From Acanthamoeba lenticulata (taxonomy: Eukaryota > Discosea > Longamoebia > Acanthamoebidae), in NCBI GenBank assembly GCA_002179805.1, contig NAVB01000012.1, positions 1-50,477 on the forward strand: DNA of 50,477 nucleotides. The letters are read 5' to 3'. Position 1 is the stretch's first letter; each line of letters starts with the position of its first letter. The notes beneath the pieces were generated by a model, which worked only from the letters and a program-made list of their open reading frames with translations, made no database searches and had not been told where the DNA came from. Both the position numbers and the translations under genes were made by a program. Positions 1 through 15,000 of the stretch are shown one piece after another.

Positions 1-3000
1 AGCACGCCGTCCAACTCACCGTCGAGCACGCCGTCCAACTCGCCCTCGACGACGCCATCCAATTCCCCGTCGAGCACGCCATCCAACTCGCCCTCCAGCT
101 CTCCTTCCAATTCGCCCTCGAGCACACCGTCCAATTCGCCCTCGCCATCGAGCACGCCGTCCAATTCGCCCTCGAGCACGCCATCCAACTCACCATCCAG
201 CACGCCGTCCAACTCACCATCGAGCACGCCGTCCAACTCGCCCTCGACGACGCCATCCAATTCCCCGTCGCGCACGCCATCCAACTCGCCCTCCAGCTCT
301 CCTTCCAATTCGCCCTCGAGCACACCGTCTAATTCGCCCTCGCCATCGAGCACGCCGTCCAATTCGCCGTCGAGCACGCCGTCCAACACACCGTCGAGCA
401 CGCCGTCCAACTCGCCATCCATGACGCCATCCAATTCCCCGTCGAGCACGCCGTCCAACTCGCCCTCCAGCTCTCCTTCCAATTCGCCATCGAGCACACC
501 CACCAACTGGCCGTCCAACTCACCCTCCACGACGCCATCCAGCTCCCCATCGAGCACACCTTCGAACTCGCCGTCGAGCACGCCGTCCACCTCGCCATCG
601 AGCACACCGTCCACCTCGCCGTCGAGCACGCCGTCCAACTCGCCCTCGAGGACGCCGTCTAACTCGCCGTCGAGCACGCCCTCGTCCACACCTTCAGCGT
701 CCCCCTCACAGAGTCCGACCACGTCGCCGTCCTCGACACCAAGTCCATCCAACTCGCCGTCGCCGTCGAGCACGCCTTCGGCTAGTGTTTCGCCGTCGAG
801 CACGGCATCACCAACCGCGAGCCCGTCACCGTCGAGTTCGCAGACGCCGTCGCAGAGCCCTACCCCGTCTGCGTCCAGCTCGTCCTCACCCTCGCAGAGC
901 CCATCGGCGTCGCCGTCGCCCACATCCACATCGAGTCCGTCGAACTCGCCATCGACCACGCCGTCAACGACGCCGTCCAACTCGGCCTCGAGCACGCCAT
1001 CTGGCTCACCCTCCCAGAGCCCATCAACGTCGCCATCCCCCACGCCGAGCCCATCCAACTCGCCGTCGCCCTCGAGCACGCCGTCCAACTCACCCTCGCA
1101 GAGCCCGTCCAACTCGCCTTCAACGACACCGTCCAGCTCACCGTCGAACACGCCGTCCGGCTCGCCTTCCGCAACGCCGTCCAACTCACCCTCGTCTACG
1201 CCCTCAGCATCGAGCTCGCGCAGCCCGTCCGCGTCGTCGTCCTCTACACAGAGTCCATCCAACTCGCCGTCGCCATCCGGCACGCAATCACCATCTGCCA
1301 GCCCGTCGAGGTCACCGACACCTTCAGGCTCATCGTCACCATCGGCGAGCCCGTCCAGCTCGCCCTCGCCGTCAGCGACGCAGAGCCCATCAAACTCACC
1401 GTCTCCGTCGAGCACGCAGTCAGCATCGGCAAGTCCCTCGATATCACCGACAGCTAGCCCGTCCACCACGCTGTCGGCGTCGAGCTCGCCCTCAACCTCT
1501 ACCTCTCAGAGTCCGTCCAACTCGCCCTCGCCGTCGAGCAGCCGTTCACCATCGGCCAGTCCCTCTGGGTCTGCGACACCGTCGAGCACTGCGTCTCCGT
1601 CAGCGTCGGCCACGCCCTCAGTGTCCAGCTCGTCGAGCCCGTCCCAATCGCCCTCGTCGACACCGTCTGCGTCAAGCTCGCAGTCACCATCGGCGAGCGC
1701 ATCAAGCTCTGCGTCACAGACACCTTCACCGTCGAGCTCGCAGTCACCATCGGCGAGCCCGTCGCGCTCACCGTCATCGACGCCGTCAGCTTCAAGCTCT
1801 GCGACGCCTTCGCAGAGCCCATCCCCATCACTGTCGGCCTCAGCTTCACCGTCGAGCTCGCCCTCGCGCACACCGTCACCAACGGGCTCGCAGTCGCCCT
1901 CACCGAGCGCGACCACCACGCCATCAGCAAGCGCCTCCAATTCGCCCTCGGTGACTCCTTCGCCTTCAGCATCGAGCTCGCAGTCACCTTCGGCGAGCGC
2001 GTCAAGCTCTGCGTCACAGACACCTTCACCATCGAGCTCGCAGTCACCATCGGCGAGCCCGTCGCGCTCACCGTCATCGACGCCATCAGCTTCGAGCTCT
2101 GCGACGCCTTCGCAGAGCCCGTTCAGCTCCCCGTCGGCGTCGAGCTCGCATTCGCCTTCGCAGAGCCCATCCCCATCACTGCCGGCCTCGCCTTCACCGT
2201 CGAGCTCGTCCTCCCCTTCGCGCAGCCCATCGAGCTCACCGTCGCCGACATCTTCGGCGTCGAGCTCGCAGTCGCCGTCACCGAGCCCGTCCAGCACACC
2301 GTCGTCGACGCCATCTGTATCGAGCTCGCAGTCGCCGTCGGCCACGCAAAGCCCGTCCAGCTCAGCGTCGCCATCGGCCAGCCAGTCGCCGTCAGCCAGC
2401 CCGTCGAGGTCGCCGACTCCTTCTGTATCAGCGTCCACCACGCCATCGGCATCAAGCTCGCCGTCATCGTCTGGCTCGCCATCGGCCTCGATGAGCCCCT
2501 CTGGATCTCCGTCAGCGTCCACTACGCCGTCGGTATCGAGCTCGCAGTCGCCGTCGTCGAGCCCATCTGGGTCACCGTCGCAGACGGCGTCACCGTCGAG
2601 CTCGCGGTCGCCCTCGCTGAGTCCGTCGGCGACACCCTCGGCGTCGAGCTCGCAGTCGCCATCGGCGAGCGCGTCAAGCTCTGCATCGCGTTCACCTTCA
2701 CCGTCTGGCTCAGTGTCGCCCTCGCCAAGCCCGTCTACTTCGGCCTCAACTACGCCGTCTGCGTCGAGCTCGCCCTCGCCGTCGGCATCATCGAGCCCGT
2801 CGAAATCACCATCGCGGACACCTTCGCCGTCGAGCTCGCTGTCGCCCTCGGCCAGTCCTTCCAACTCAGCGTCACCAACACCGTCTGTGTCAAGCTCTAC
2901 ATCGCCGTCACAGAGCCCGTCGAGTTCACCATCGCCAACGCCGTCTGCCTCGAGCTCACGGTCGCCCTCGTCAAGTCCATCAGCGTCGCCATCGGGGACA

Positions 3001-6000
3001 CAGAGCCCGTCCAACTCGCCCTCGCCATCGGGCACGCAGTCACCGTCGACCAGCCCGTCGACCTCACCGACTCCCTCTGGATCACAAAGCCCATCGGCGT
3101 CACCATCGGCCACGCAGAGCCCGTCCAACTCGCCCTCGCCGTCGAGCACCCAATCGCCCTCGGCCAGCCCGTCCAGCTCGTCGTCGCGGTCGCCCTCAGC
3201 GAGCCCCTCTGGCTCACCGTCGCGGACACCATCGCCGACGAGCTCGCAGTCGCCCTCGGCCAGCGCGTCTGCATCATCTACGCCGAGCCCATCGCCGTCG
3301 AGCACGCAGTCGCCATCGACAAGTCCTTCGGGTTCGCCGACACCGTCGAGCAGCGGATCACCGACATCCAGCCCGTCCTCCACAGCCTCGCCGTCGGCCA
3401 CGCCATCGCCGTCCAGCACGCAGTCGCCATCAGCAAGCCCGTCCAGCTCGCCGTCACAGACGCCTACACCGTCCGCTACAGTATCACCGACAGCGAGTCC
3501 GTCCTCCACGGCCTCGCCGTCGAGCTCAACGTCGCCCTCGCAAAGCCCGTCTGCATCACCGTCGACCACGCGGAGCCCGTCCAACTCGCCATCGCCCTCA
3601 CAAAGCCCATCGGCGTCACCGTCGGCCACGCAGACCCCGTCCAGCTCACCGTCAGCGTCGAGCTCGGTATCACCCTCGCCGAGCGCGTCCAGGTCGCCGT
3701 CCGCAAGCCCGTCGATCTCCCCGTCATCGACACCGTCAGCATCGAGCTCGGTATCACCCTCGCAGAGCCCGTCGCGGACACCTTCACCGACGAGCTCGCC
3801 GTCGGCCTCGACCAGTCCATCGAGCTCACCGTCGACAACACCATCGGCTTCGAGCTCGCCGTCGCCTTCGCAAAGCCCGTCGACATCGCCCTCGGCAAGT
3901 CCCTCGGCGACAGCATCAAGCTCGCAGTCACCATCGGCGAGCCCGTCGAGCTCACCGTCGACGACACCATCGACAAGCGTGTCGGCCTCACCATCGCGGA
4001 CACCTTCGTCCACCCCGTCGGTATCAAGCTCACCGTCACTCTCGCCGAGCCCGTCCATGACGCCGTCAGCCTCGAGCTCACCATCACCCTCGCCGAGCCC
4101 GTCCAGCTCGCCGTCACAGACACCTTCGCCATCGGCCAGTCCCTCGCAGTCGCCCTCCAGGAGCCCGTCGAGCTCACCGTCGACGACACCATCGGCGTCA
4201 AGCTCGGCGTCACCATCGCAGAGCCCGTCTGCATCGGCGTCAAGCTCGGCGTCGCCCTCGCAGAGTTCGTCGGCGTCACCGTCGGCCACGCAGAGCCCGT
4301 CCACCTCGCCCTCGGTGACACCGTCTGCGTCAAGCTCGCAGTCACCGTCGACGATCCCGTCCCGCTCACCGTCCTCTTCGAGCTCTCCGACGCCTTCGCA
4401 AAGCCCATCCAGCTCGCCGTCGTCGACACCATCCATGTCGAGCTCACCATCGGCGTCACCATCGCCAACGCAGAGCCCGTCCATCTCACCGTCGCCCTCG
4501 AGCAGTCAATCGGCGTCTGCCAGCCCGTCGAGGTCGCCAACACCGTCAGGCTCCGCGTCGCCGTCAGCAAGCTCTTCTGCCACGCCGTCAGCGTCGAGCT
4601 CAGCTTCGCCGTCCCAAAGCCCGTCAAGGACACCCACACCGTCAGGCACAACGTCTCCTTCCACGAGCCCGTCCTCCACCCCGTCGGCGTCGAGCTCATC
4701 GTCGCCTTCAACAAGCCCGTCCAGCTCGCCCTCGTCAACACCGTCGGTGTCAAGCTCGCCATCGCTGTCGCCGAGCCCGTCTGGGTCAGCATCACCGACA
4801 CAGAGCCCGTCCTCCACACCATCAGCGTCGAGCTCGCCGTCGGCTTCGAGCACAGCCACGCCCTCAAGCACGGCATCATCCACGGCGAGCCCGACGCGCT
4901 CACCCTCGGCCACACCATCGCCGTCGGTTACGCCGTCGGCCTCGAACTCACCGACACCATCGTCGAGCCCGTCAAGATCAGCGTCGCCGTCAGCAAGCGC
5001 TTCCAACTCGCCGTCAGCTACGCCGTCAGCGTCGAGCTCGCCCTCACGGAGCCCGTCGACTTCTCCTTCGTCAACTCCGTCGGTGTCAAGCTCGCCGTCG
5101 CCGTCATCTTCCAGCTCGTCATCGCCGTCAGCGTCTAGCTCACGGTCCCCATCGGCAAGCCCGTCCACCTCACCGTCGGTGTCGCCGTCGGCTAGTCAGT
5201 CCAGCTCACCATCGCAGACGCCATCACCGTCGAGTTCGCAATCGCCCTCGATGAGCCCGTCGTCGTCGCCGTCGTCCACGCAGAGTCCGTCCAACTCGCC
5301 CTCGCCGTCACAGAGCCCGTCGAGTTCACCATCGCCAACGCCGTCTGCCTCGAGCTCACGGTCGCCCTCGTCAAGTCCGTCCAACTCGCCCTCGCCATCG
5401 GGCACGCAGTCGCCGTCGACCAGCCCGTCGACCTCACCGACTCCCTCTGGATCACAAAGCCCATCGGCGTCACCATCGGCCACGCAGAGCCCGTACAACT
5501 CGACCTCGCCGTCGAGCACGCAGTCGCCATCAGTGAGTCCCTCGCCGTCATCGAGCGCGTCCGTCACACCGTCGACCACCAGTTCGCCGTCGCCATCACA
5601 GAGCCCGTCGAGCTCACCGTCGATAACACCATCGGCTTCGAGCTCGCCGTCGCCTTCGCAAAGCCCGTCGACATCGCCCTCGGCAAGTCCCTCGGCGACA
5701 GCATCAAGCTCGCAGTCACCATCGGCGAGCCCGTCGAGCTCACCGTCGACGACACCATCAGCTTCGAGCTCGGCGTCACCCTCGCACAGCCCGTCCAGGT
5801 CGCCGTCAGCAAGCCCGTCGAGCTCACTGTCGTCGACACCGTCGGCATCAAGCTCGGCGTCGCCTTCGCAGACTCCGTCTGCATCGCCGTCGACTACGCA
5901 GAGCCCATCGAGCTCACCGTCAGCAAGCCCGTCGCGCTCGCCGTCGACAACACCATCAGCCTCGAGCTCGCCGTCACCGTCGTCGACACCGTCAGCATCG

Positions 6001-9000
6001 AGCTCGGCGTCGCCTTCGCAGAGCCCGTCTGCATCGCCGTCGACCACGCAGAGCCCGTCCAGCTCGCCCTCGACCTCGCAGAGCCCATCCAGGTCACCGT
6101 CAGCAAGCCCGTCGAGCTCGCCGTCATCGACGCCGTCAGCATCCAGCTCGCCGTCGCCCTCGTCAAGTGCGTCTTCCTCAGCATCGCCAACGCAGAGTCC
6201 GTCGAGCTCGCCGTCGGCTACACCGTCAGCTTCGAGCTCGGCGTCACCCTCGCACAGCCCGTCCAGGTCGCCGTCAACAAGCCCATCGAGCTCACCATCG
6301 TCGACACCGTCGGCATCGAGCTCGGCGTCGCCTTCGCAGAGTCCGTCTGCATCACCGTCGACCACGCAGAGCCCGTCCAGCTCGCCGTCGCCATCTAACA
6401 CGGCCACGCCTTCAAACACGGCATCACCATCGCCGTCGGCATCGGCTTCCAACTCGCCGTCAGCCACGCCCTCACGTAACCCTTCCATCTCCCCTTCGGT
6501 GACACCTTCGGCGACACCTTCGGCATCGGCAAGCCCGTCCAGCTCCGCCTCGCGGACACCTTCGCCGTCCAACTCGCCCTCATCGACACCATCGTCATCG
6601 AGCTCGATGACACCTTCGCAGAGCCCGTCCAGCTCTCCCTCGCTAACGCCATCGCCGTCGGGCTCACAGTCGCCCTCGCCGAGCGTGTCTACCACGCCAT
6701 CGGCGTCGAGCTCACCATCGTCGTCGGCGAGCCCGTCCAACTCAATAACTCCGTCCAGCTCGCCCTCACCAACACCATCAGCATCGAGCTCGCCTTCATC
6801 GTCAGGCAGTCCCTCTGCGTCAGCGAGTGCATCGAGGTCGCCCTCGCCATCGGTCACACCTTCAGCATCGAGCACGCCCTCGTCCTCGCAGAGTCCATCC
6901 ATGTCACCGTCCAACTCGCCCTCGCAGACACCGTCGAGCACGCCATCCAACTCGCCATCGACGACTCCTTCGAACTCGCCGTCGAGCACGCCATCCAACT
7001 CACCGTCCACTACGCCGCCCAACTCGCCGTCAGGCACGCCGTCCAACACTCCCTCAAGCACGCCATCGAGCACGCCGTCGAACTCGCCCTCGATGACGCC
7101 ATCCAACTCGCCATCGCGGACACCGTCGAGCACGCCCTCCAACTCACCATCGACGACTCCTTCGTTCTCGCCATCCAACTCGCCCACCAGCTCGCCCACC
7201 AGCTCGCCATCAAGCAGTCCGTCGAGCACACCGTCGAGCACGCCGTCCAACTCGCCGTCCAGCTCACCGTCAAGCAGCCCGTCGAGCTCCCCGTCGAGCT
7301 CGCCATCGAGCAGTCCGCCCAACTCGCCGTCAAGCACGCCTTCCAACTCACCATCCAACTCGCCATCGAGCAGCCCATCGAGCTCGCCGTCGAAATCGCC
7401 TTCGAGCAGCCCGTCGCGCTCGCCCTCAGCCAGTCCGTCAAGCTCGGCGTCAAGCACGCCATCCAGCTCTCCGTCCAACTCGCCCTCACCGAGCTCTTCC
7501 AACTCGCCGTCGAGTACTCCTTCGAACTCGCCCTCGATGACGCCGTCCACCTACCCATCGCGAACACCTTCGCCGTCGGGCTCCCAGTCGCCCTCGCCGA
7601 GCGCGTCCACGACACCGTCGGCGTCGAGCTCACCATCACCGTCGCCCACGCAGAGTCCGTCCAGGTCGCCGTCAGAAAGTCCCTCGGCAACAGCATCAAG
7701 CTCGCAGTCACCATCGGCGAGCCCGTCGAGCTCGCCGTCGACGACACCATCAGCTTCGAGCTCGGCGTCACCCTCGCAGAGCCCATCCAGGTCGCCGTCA
7801 GCAAGCCCATCAAGCTCACCGTCGACCACGCCATCGGCTTCGAGCTCGCCGTCACCTTCGCAAAGCCCGTCGACATCGTCTTCGGCAAGTCCCTCGGCGA
7901 CAACATCAAGCTCGCAGTCACCATCGGCGAGCCCGTCGAGCTCACCGTCGACGACACCATCAGCTTCGAGCTCGGCGTCACCCTCGCAGAGCCCATCCAG
8001 GTCGCCGTCAGCAAGCCCGTCGAGCTCTCCGTCAGTATCGAGCTGGCCTTCACCGTCGTCGACACCGTCGGCATCGAGCTCACCGTCGCCCTCGCAGAGC
8101 CCATCCAGGTCTGCATCGCCATCGACTACGCAGAGCCCGTCGAGCTCGCCGTCAGCAAGTTCGTCGCGCTCACCGTCGACGACACCATCAGCTTCGAGCT
8201 CGGCGTCACCCTCACAGAGCCCATCCAGGTCGCCGTCAGCAAGCCCGTCGAGCTCACCGTCATCGACACCGTCGGCCTCGAGCTCGCAATCACCGTCGTC
8301 GACACCGTCGGCATCGAGCTCGGCGTCGCCCTCGCAGAGCCCGTCTGCATCGCCGTCGACCACGCAGAGCCCGTCCAGCTCGCCCTCTCCGTCACCATCG
8401 GCCAGTCCTTCTGGATATGTGACACCGTCTAGCACGGCGTCTCCGTCAGCGTCGGCCACGCCCTCGGTGTCCAGCTCGTCAAGCCCGTCCCAATCGCCCT
8501 CGTCGACGCCGTCAGCATCGAGCTCGCAGTCACCATCGGCGAGCCCGTCGCGCTCACCGTCATCGACACCGTCGGCTTCGAGCTCTGCGACGCCTTCGCA
8601 GAGCCCGTCCAGCTCCCCGTCGTCATCGGCCAGCCAGTCGCCGTCTGCCAGCCCGTCAGGGTCGCCAACACCGTCAGGCTCCGCGTCACCAACTGCGTCG
8701 GCTACTCCATCAGCCTCCAGCTCGTCGAGCCCGTCCCAAACGCCCTCGTCTACAGCATCTCTTTCACCGTCAAGCTCGCAGTCGCCTTCGCAAAGCCCGT
8801 CACCGTCGTCGACGCCGAGCCCGTTCAGCTCACCGTCATCGACACCGTCAGCTTCGAGCTCGCAGACGCCTTCGCAGAGCCCGTCCAACTCGCCCTCACC
8901 ATCGAGCAGCCGCTCACCGTCGGCCAGTCCCTCGCGCTCTACGTCACCGTCGGGCACGGCATCGCCGTCAGCGTCGGTTTCGCCTTCAGTGTCCAGCTCG

Positions 9001-12000
9001 TCAAGCCCGTCCAACTCACCCTCGACAACACCGTCGGCGTCCAGCTCTCGGTCACCATCGCCATCGGCAACGCAGAGTCCGTCCAACTCACCCTCGCCGT
9101 CGAGCAGCCGTTCACCATCGGCCAGTCCCTCTGGGTCTGCGACACCGTCGAGCACTGCGTCTCCGTCAGCGTCGGCCACGCCCTCAGTGTCCAGCTCGTC
9201 GAGCCCGTCCCAATCGCCCTCGTCGACACCGTCTGCGTCAAGCTCGCAGTCACCATCGGCGAGCGCATCAAGCTCTGCGTCACAGACACCTTCACCGTCG
9301 AGCTCGCAGTCACCATCGGCGAGCCCGTCGCGCTCACCGTCATCGACGCCGTCAGCTTCAAGCTCTGCGACGCCTTCGCAGAGCCCATCCCCATCACTGT
9401 CGGCCTCAGCTTCACCGTCGAGCTCGCCCTCGCGCACACCGTCACCAACGGGCTCGCAGTCGCCCTCACCGAGCGCGACCACCACGCCATCAGCAAGCGC
9501 CTCCAATTCGCCCTCGGTGACTCCTTCGCCTTCAGCATCGAGCTCGCAGTCACCTTCGGCGAGCCCATCGCCCACTCCATCAGCGTCAAGCTCGCAGTCG
9601 CCCTCGAACAGCCCCTCCAGCTCACCGTCATCGACGCCCTCTGCATCGAACTCGCCCTCGGCTTCACCTTCCACGACGCCGTCAGCGTCGACCTCAACGA
9701 CTCCATCGGCGTCACCGTCGAGCACGCAGAGCCCGTCCAACTCGCCCTCGCCGTCGAGCATGCCGTCAGCCAGTCCGTCGAGCTCACCGTCCCCGTCTGG
9801 CTCAGCGTCGCCCTCAACAAGCCCGTCCTCAACACCGTCGGCATCCAGCTCACCGTCACCGTCGGCATCGTCGAGTACGTCGCAGACACCTTCGCCATCG
9901 AGCTCGCAGTCGTCCTCGCCAAGCGCGTCAGCAACGCCATCGTCTTCCAGCACGACATCACCCTCGACGACTCCCTCCAACTCGCCCTCATCAACGCCCT
10001 CGGCAACCAGCTCGCCGTCAGTCACGCCGTCGGCCTCGAGCTCACAGACTCCGTCACCCAGCCTGTCCAGCTCGCCGTCACCGTCACCGAGCGCGTCAAA
10101 CTCAGCGTCGGCTACGCCATCCGCGTCGGCCTCGCCATCGAGCTCGCCGTCACGGAATCCGTCTATCTCACCTTCGTCGACTCCCTCACCGTCAAGCTCG
10201 CCGTCGCCATCAGCTTCGCTGTCATCCTCGCCGTCAGCCACACCGTCATCGTCTAGCTCATCGTCGCCATCGGCAAGCCCATCACCTTCGAGCTCGCCCT
10301 CGCAGAGCCCGTCGGTATCGCCATCGGCCACGCAGAGCCCGTCCAGCTCACCGTCGCCATCGGCCAGCCAGTCGCCATCCGCCAGCCCGTCAAACTCACC
10401 GACGCCGTCCGGCACAAGCTCACCAACAGTGAGCCCATCCACGACGCCATCCGCGTCAAGCTCACCGTCGTCATCGGCAAGCCCATCTGGCTCGCCCTCG
10501 GGGACCCCGTCACCTTCGAGCTCGGCGTCGCCCTCTTCGACTCCATCCAGCTCATCGTCGACCACGCCGTCAGCGTCGAGCTCGCCCTCGCCCTCACAGA
10601 GCGCCTTTGCTTCACCATCTTCATCAAGCAGCCGCTCACCGTCGAGCACAGCGTCACCAACAGCGAGCGTGTCGGCCACGGCATCACTGTCGAGCTCGCC
10701 ATCGACCTCGGCAAGCCCATCCAGCTCGCCGTCGCGAACACCCTCGCCCTCGGGCTCTCCATCGCTTTCGACAAGCCCGTCCACGACGCTGAGTCCCACC
10801 GGCTCGCCGACGTCATCGCCAACACGGAGCCCCACAAGCTCGCCTACGCAGTCACCGACTCAATCGCTCACGCCGAGCCCCACCGGCTCCCCGACGTCAA
10901 CGTCGACACGGAGCCCCACAAGCTCGCCTACGCAGTCGCCCACGCCGAGCTCGACTCAAACACCAACACAGTCGCCAACACGAACGCCGACCGCATCGCC
11001 GACGATGTCTCCCTCCCGCACGCCCACCCGATCGCCGAGCGGCACGCCGACGCCGTCACCCAGTGGTTCGGCCACGCCATCGCGCAGTGGTTCGCCCACG
11101 GCATCGCCCACCCCGTCAGTGTCGTTGACGCGTTCGCCATCGAGGACGCCTACCGCCTCACCCTCGGGCTCGTTCACGCCAACGACAACGCCCTCACGGT
11201 CGGGCTCGCCCACTATTTCGCCCTCACGCACCCCGACGAGCTCGCCCACACGGTCACCGTCCTCGACGTCGTCGCCCACAAACTCGCCCACGACGTCGCC
11301 CACCGCGTCGCCCTCGCCCACAACGTCAGCCTCTGTTTCGCCGTCACGGTCGCCAACGGCAAGCCCGACCCAGTCGTCCACCTCGTCACCGACGTCATCA
11401 CCCACGAGCTCGCCCACAGCGTCGCCAACAGCAAGCCCGACTTGGTCTCCCACCTCGACGCCGTCGTCGTCGCCCACGAACTCGCCGTCACGGTCGCCAA
11501 CGGCAAGCCCGACCCGATCGCCCTCCTCGTCACCGACGTCGTCGCCCACGAGATCGCCCACAGCGTCGCCCACGAGCTCGCCGACGGCCACGTCGACACC
11601 CACTGTTTCGCCGTCGCGGTCGCCAACGGCAAGCCCGACCAGATCGCCCACCTCGTCGCCGTCGTCGTCGCCCACGAACTCGCCCACGATGTCGCCAATG
11701 GCAAGCCCGACTCGGTCTCCCACCTCGACGCCGACGTCGTCGCCCCCGAACTCGCCGTCACGGTCGCCAACGGCAAGCCCGACCCGGTCGCCCACCTCAT
11801 CACCGACGTCGTCAGCCACGAAATCACCCACAGCGTCGCCAACGGCAAGCTCGACCCGGTCTCCCACGTCGACACCCACTGTGTCACCGTCGCGGTCGCC
11901 AACGTCAAGTCCGACCAGGTCGCCCACCTCGTCACCGTCGTCGTCGCCCACGCGCTCGCCGACGTCCACGTCGACACCCACTGTGTCGCCGTCACGGTCG

Positions 12001-15000
12001 CCAACGGCAAGCCCGACCAGGTCGCCCACCTCGTCACCGACTTCGTCAGCTACCAACTCGCCCACGGCGTCGCCAACGGCAAGCCCGACCCTATCGCCTA
12101 CCTCATCACCGACGTCGTCGCCCACGAACTCGCCTACAGCGTCGCCAACGGCAAGTCCGACCAGGTCGCCCACGTCGACACCGTCGCCGTCAGCCACAAG
12201 CTCGCCTTCGGCCACATTGACACCGACGCCGTCAGTCACCAGGACGCCATCGACCTCGCCCACCGCGTCGCCCTCGGTCACGAACTCGCCAACGCCCACG
12301 TCGACACCCACCGTGTCGCCGTCACGGTCGCCAACGGCAAGCCCAACCAGGTCGCCCACCTCGACGCCATCGTCATCGCCCACGAGCTCGCCTACAGCCA
12401 CGTCGACAGCTACTGTGTCGCCGTCGCGGTCGCCAACAGCAAGTCCAACCAGGTCTCCCACAGCGACGCCGTCGTCGTCGCCCACGCGCTCGCCTACGGC
12501 CACGTCGACACCCAGTGTGTCGCCATCGCGGTCGCCAACGGCCAGCCCAACCAGGTCGCCCACCTCGACGGCATCGTCGTCGCCTACGGGCTCGCCTACG
12601 GCCACGTCGACACCGACACCGGCAGTCACCAGGACGCCATCGCCATCGACCTCGCCTACCGCGTCGCCCTCACCCACGCGCTCGCCCACGGCCACGTCGA
12701 CGCCCACAGCGTCGCCGTCGCAGTCGCCAACGGCAAGCCCGACCAGGTCGCCCACCGCGACACCATCGCCGTCGCCTACGAGCTCGCCTACAGCCACGTC
12801 GACACCCACTGTGTCGCCATCGCGGTCGCCAACGGCAAGCCCAACCAGGTCACCCACCTCAACGCCGTCGTCGTCGCCTACGAGCTCGCCTACAGCCACG
12901 TCGACAGCTACTGTGTCGCCATCGCGGTCGCCAACGGCAAGTCCGACCAGGTCGCCCACAGCGACGCCGTCGTCGTCGCCCACGACCTCGCCCACGGCCA
13001 CACCGACACCCACTGTGTCGCCGTCGCGGTCGCCAACGGCAAGCCCAACCAGGTCGCCCACCTCAACACCGTCGTCGTCAGCCACAAGCTCGCCTACAAC
13101 CACGTCGACACCGACGCCGTCAGTCACCAGGACGTCATCGCCATCGACCTCGCCCACCGCGTCGCCCTCGGTCACGAACTCGCCAACGCCCACGTCGACA
13201 CCCACCGTGTCGCCGTCACGGTCGCCAACGGCAAGCCCAACCAGGTCGCCCACCACGACGCCGTCGTCATCGCCTACGAGCTCGCCTACAGCCACGTCGA
13301 CAGCTACTGTGTCGCCGTCGCGGTCGCCAACAGCAAGTCCAACCAGGTCTCCCACAGCGACGCCGTCGTCGTCGCCCACTAGCTCGCCCACTGCCACGTC
13401 GACACCCAGTGTGTCGCCATCGCGGTCTCCAACGGCAAGCCCGACCAGGTCGCCCACCACGACGCCGTCGTCGTCGCCCACGCGCTCGCCTACGGCCACA
13501 TCGACACCCAGTATGTCGCCATCGCGGTCGCCAACGGCCAGCCCAACCAGGTCGCCCACCTCGACGGCATCGTCGTCGCCTACGGGCTCGCCTACGGCCA
13601 CGTCGACACCGACACCGTCAGTCACCAGGACGCCATCGCCATCGACCTCGCCTACCGCGTCGCCCTCGCCCACGCGCTCGCCTACGGCCACGTCGACACC
13701 CACCGTGTCGCCGTCACGGTCACCAACAGCAAGCCCGACCAGGTCGCCCACCTTGACGCCGTCGTCGTCAGCCACAAGCTCGCCTACAACCACGTCGACA
13801 CCGTCACCGTCAGCCACAAGGACGCCATCGCCATCGACCTCGCCCACGACATCACCAACGGCAAGCCCGACCCGATCTTCCACAGCGACACCCACGGTGT
13901 CGCCGTCGCAGTCGCCAACGGCAAGCCCGACCAGGTCGCCCACGTCGACGGCATCGCCCTCGCCCACGACCTCGCCTACAACCACGTCGACGCCCACTGT
14001 GTCGCCGTCGCGGTCGCCAACGACAAGCCCGACCAGGTCGCCCACGTCGACGCCATCGTCGTCGCCCACGCGCTCGCCTACGTCTACGTCGACACCCACC
14101 GTGTCGCCGTCGCAGTCGCCAACAGCAAGCCCGACCCGGTCGCCCACCTCGTCGTCGACGTCGTCGCCCACGAGCTCGCCGACGGCCACGTCGACACCCA
14201 CTGTGTCGCCATCGCGGTCGCCAACAGCAAGCCCGACCAGGTCGCCTACCTCGTCGCCGTCGTCGTCCACGAACTCGCCGTCACGGTCGCCAACGGCAAG
14301 CCCGACCCGGTCTCCCACGTCGACACCCACTGTGTCACCGTCGCGGTCGCCAACGGCAAGCCCGACCAGGTCGCCCACCTCAACGCCGTCGTCGTCGCCT
14401 ACGAACTCGCCGACGCCGACGCCGTCACCCTCCGTGTCGCCGTCGCGGTCGTCATCGCCGACCAACTCGCCCACGCCGTCAGCCACGCCTTCGCCGAGCA
14501 GTTCCAACTCGCCCACGTCAACCCCTTCCAGCTCGCAGTCTCGCACACCGACTTCGAGCCCTTCGAGCACGCGCACACCAACCCCGACAGTGTCGACGTC
14601 GCCCACGGGCACGCCAACCAGCACGCCCTCGCCCACGATCTCGCAGTCGCCGACCGTGACGCCGTCAAGGACGCCGTCGAGCTCGTCCACGCCCACAGCC
14701 ACGCAGACGGCAACAGCTTCGCCGTCGGTAACGCCCAGCATCTCCACGTCACCGTCCGCCTCGAGCTCGCCCTCGGCCTCTGTGTCCGCAACGTCGTCGA
14801 CCACGCCGAGCGTCTCGGTCTCGCCGTCGTCCTCGCGCTCGCCTACCTTGTCGCCCACGTCATCGCCATCCATGTCGGTCACGCCGTCAGCTTCACGCTC
14901 GCCCTCAGCCTCAGCCTCGGCTTCGAGGTCGGCCACGCCCACAATTTCGGTCACACGCACTCCGACGCCCTCACCGACGAGCACCGCCACCGGCTCGCCG

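Larger units (their letters stand above)
1..10790 (+). repeat. repeat block A: SPSx/TPSx tetrad array
   Basis: Low-complexity coding array with a four-residue (12-nt) register of [N/S/A/Q/T]-S-P-S and x-T-P-S. It is Asn-rich at 1-780 and again near 6900-7560, and Ala/Gln/Ser-rich between. Several longer segments recur almost unchanged, for example around 2908-3115 and 5307-5500, and 1507-1998 with 9073-9564. Confidence 0.9.

Noticed and set aside
785..1954. Arg/His-rich 389-codon frame on the plus strand
   Set aside because: Shadow of the Ser/Pro array in another frame; the same composition appears wherever the array is read one base off.
11442..13382. 646-codon same-strand frame with a [12 protein letters not shown] repeat
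   Set aside because: It is a shifted reading of the 99-nt SPT repeats; it has no start context and ends where the repeat wording changes.
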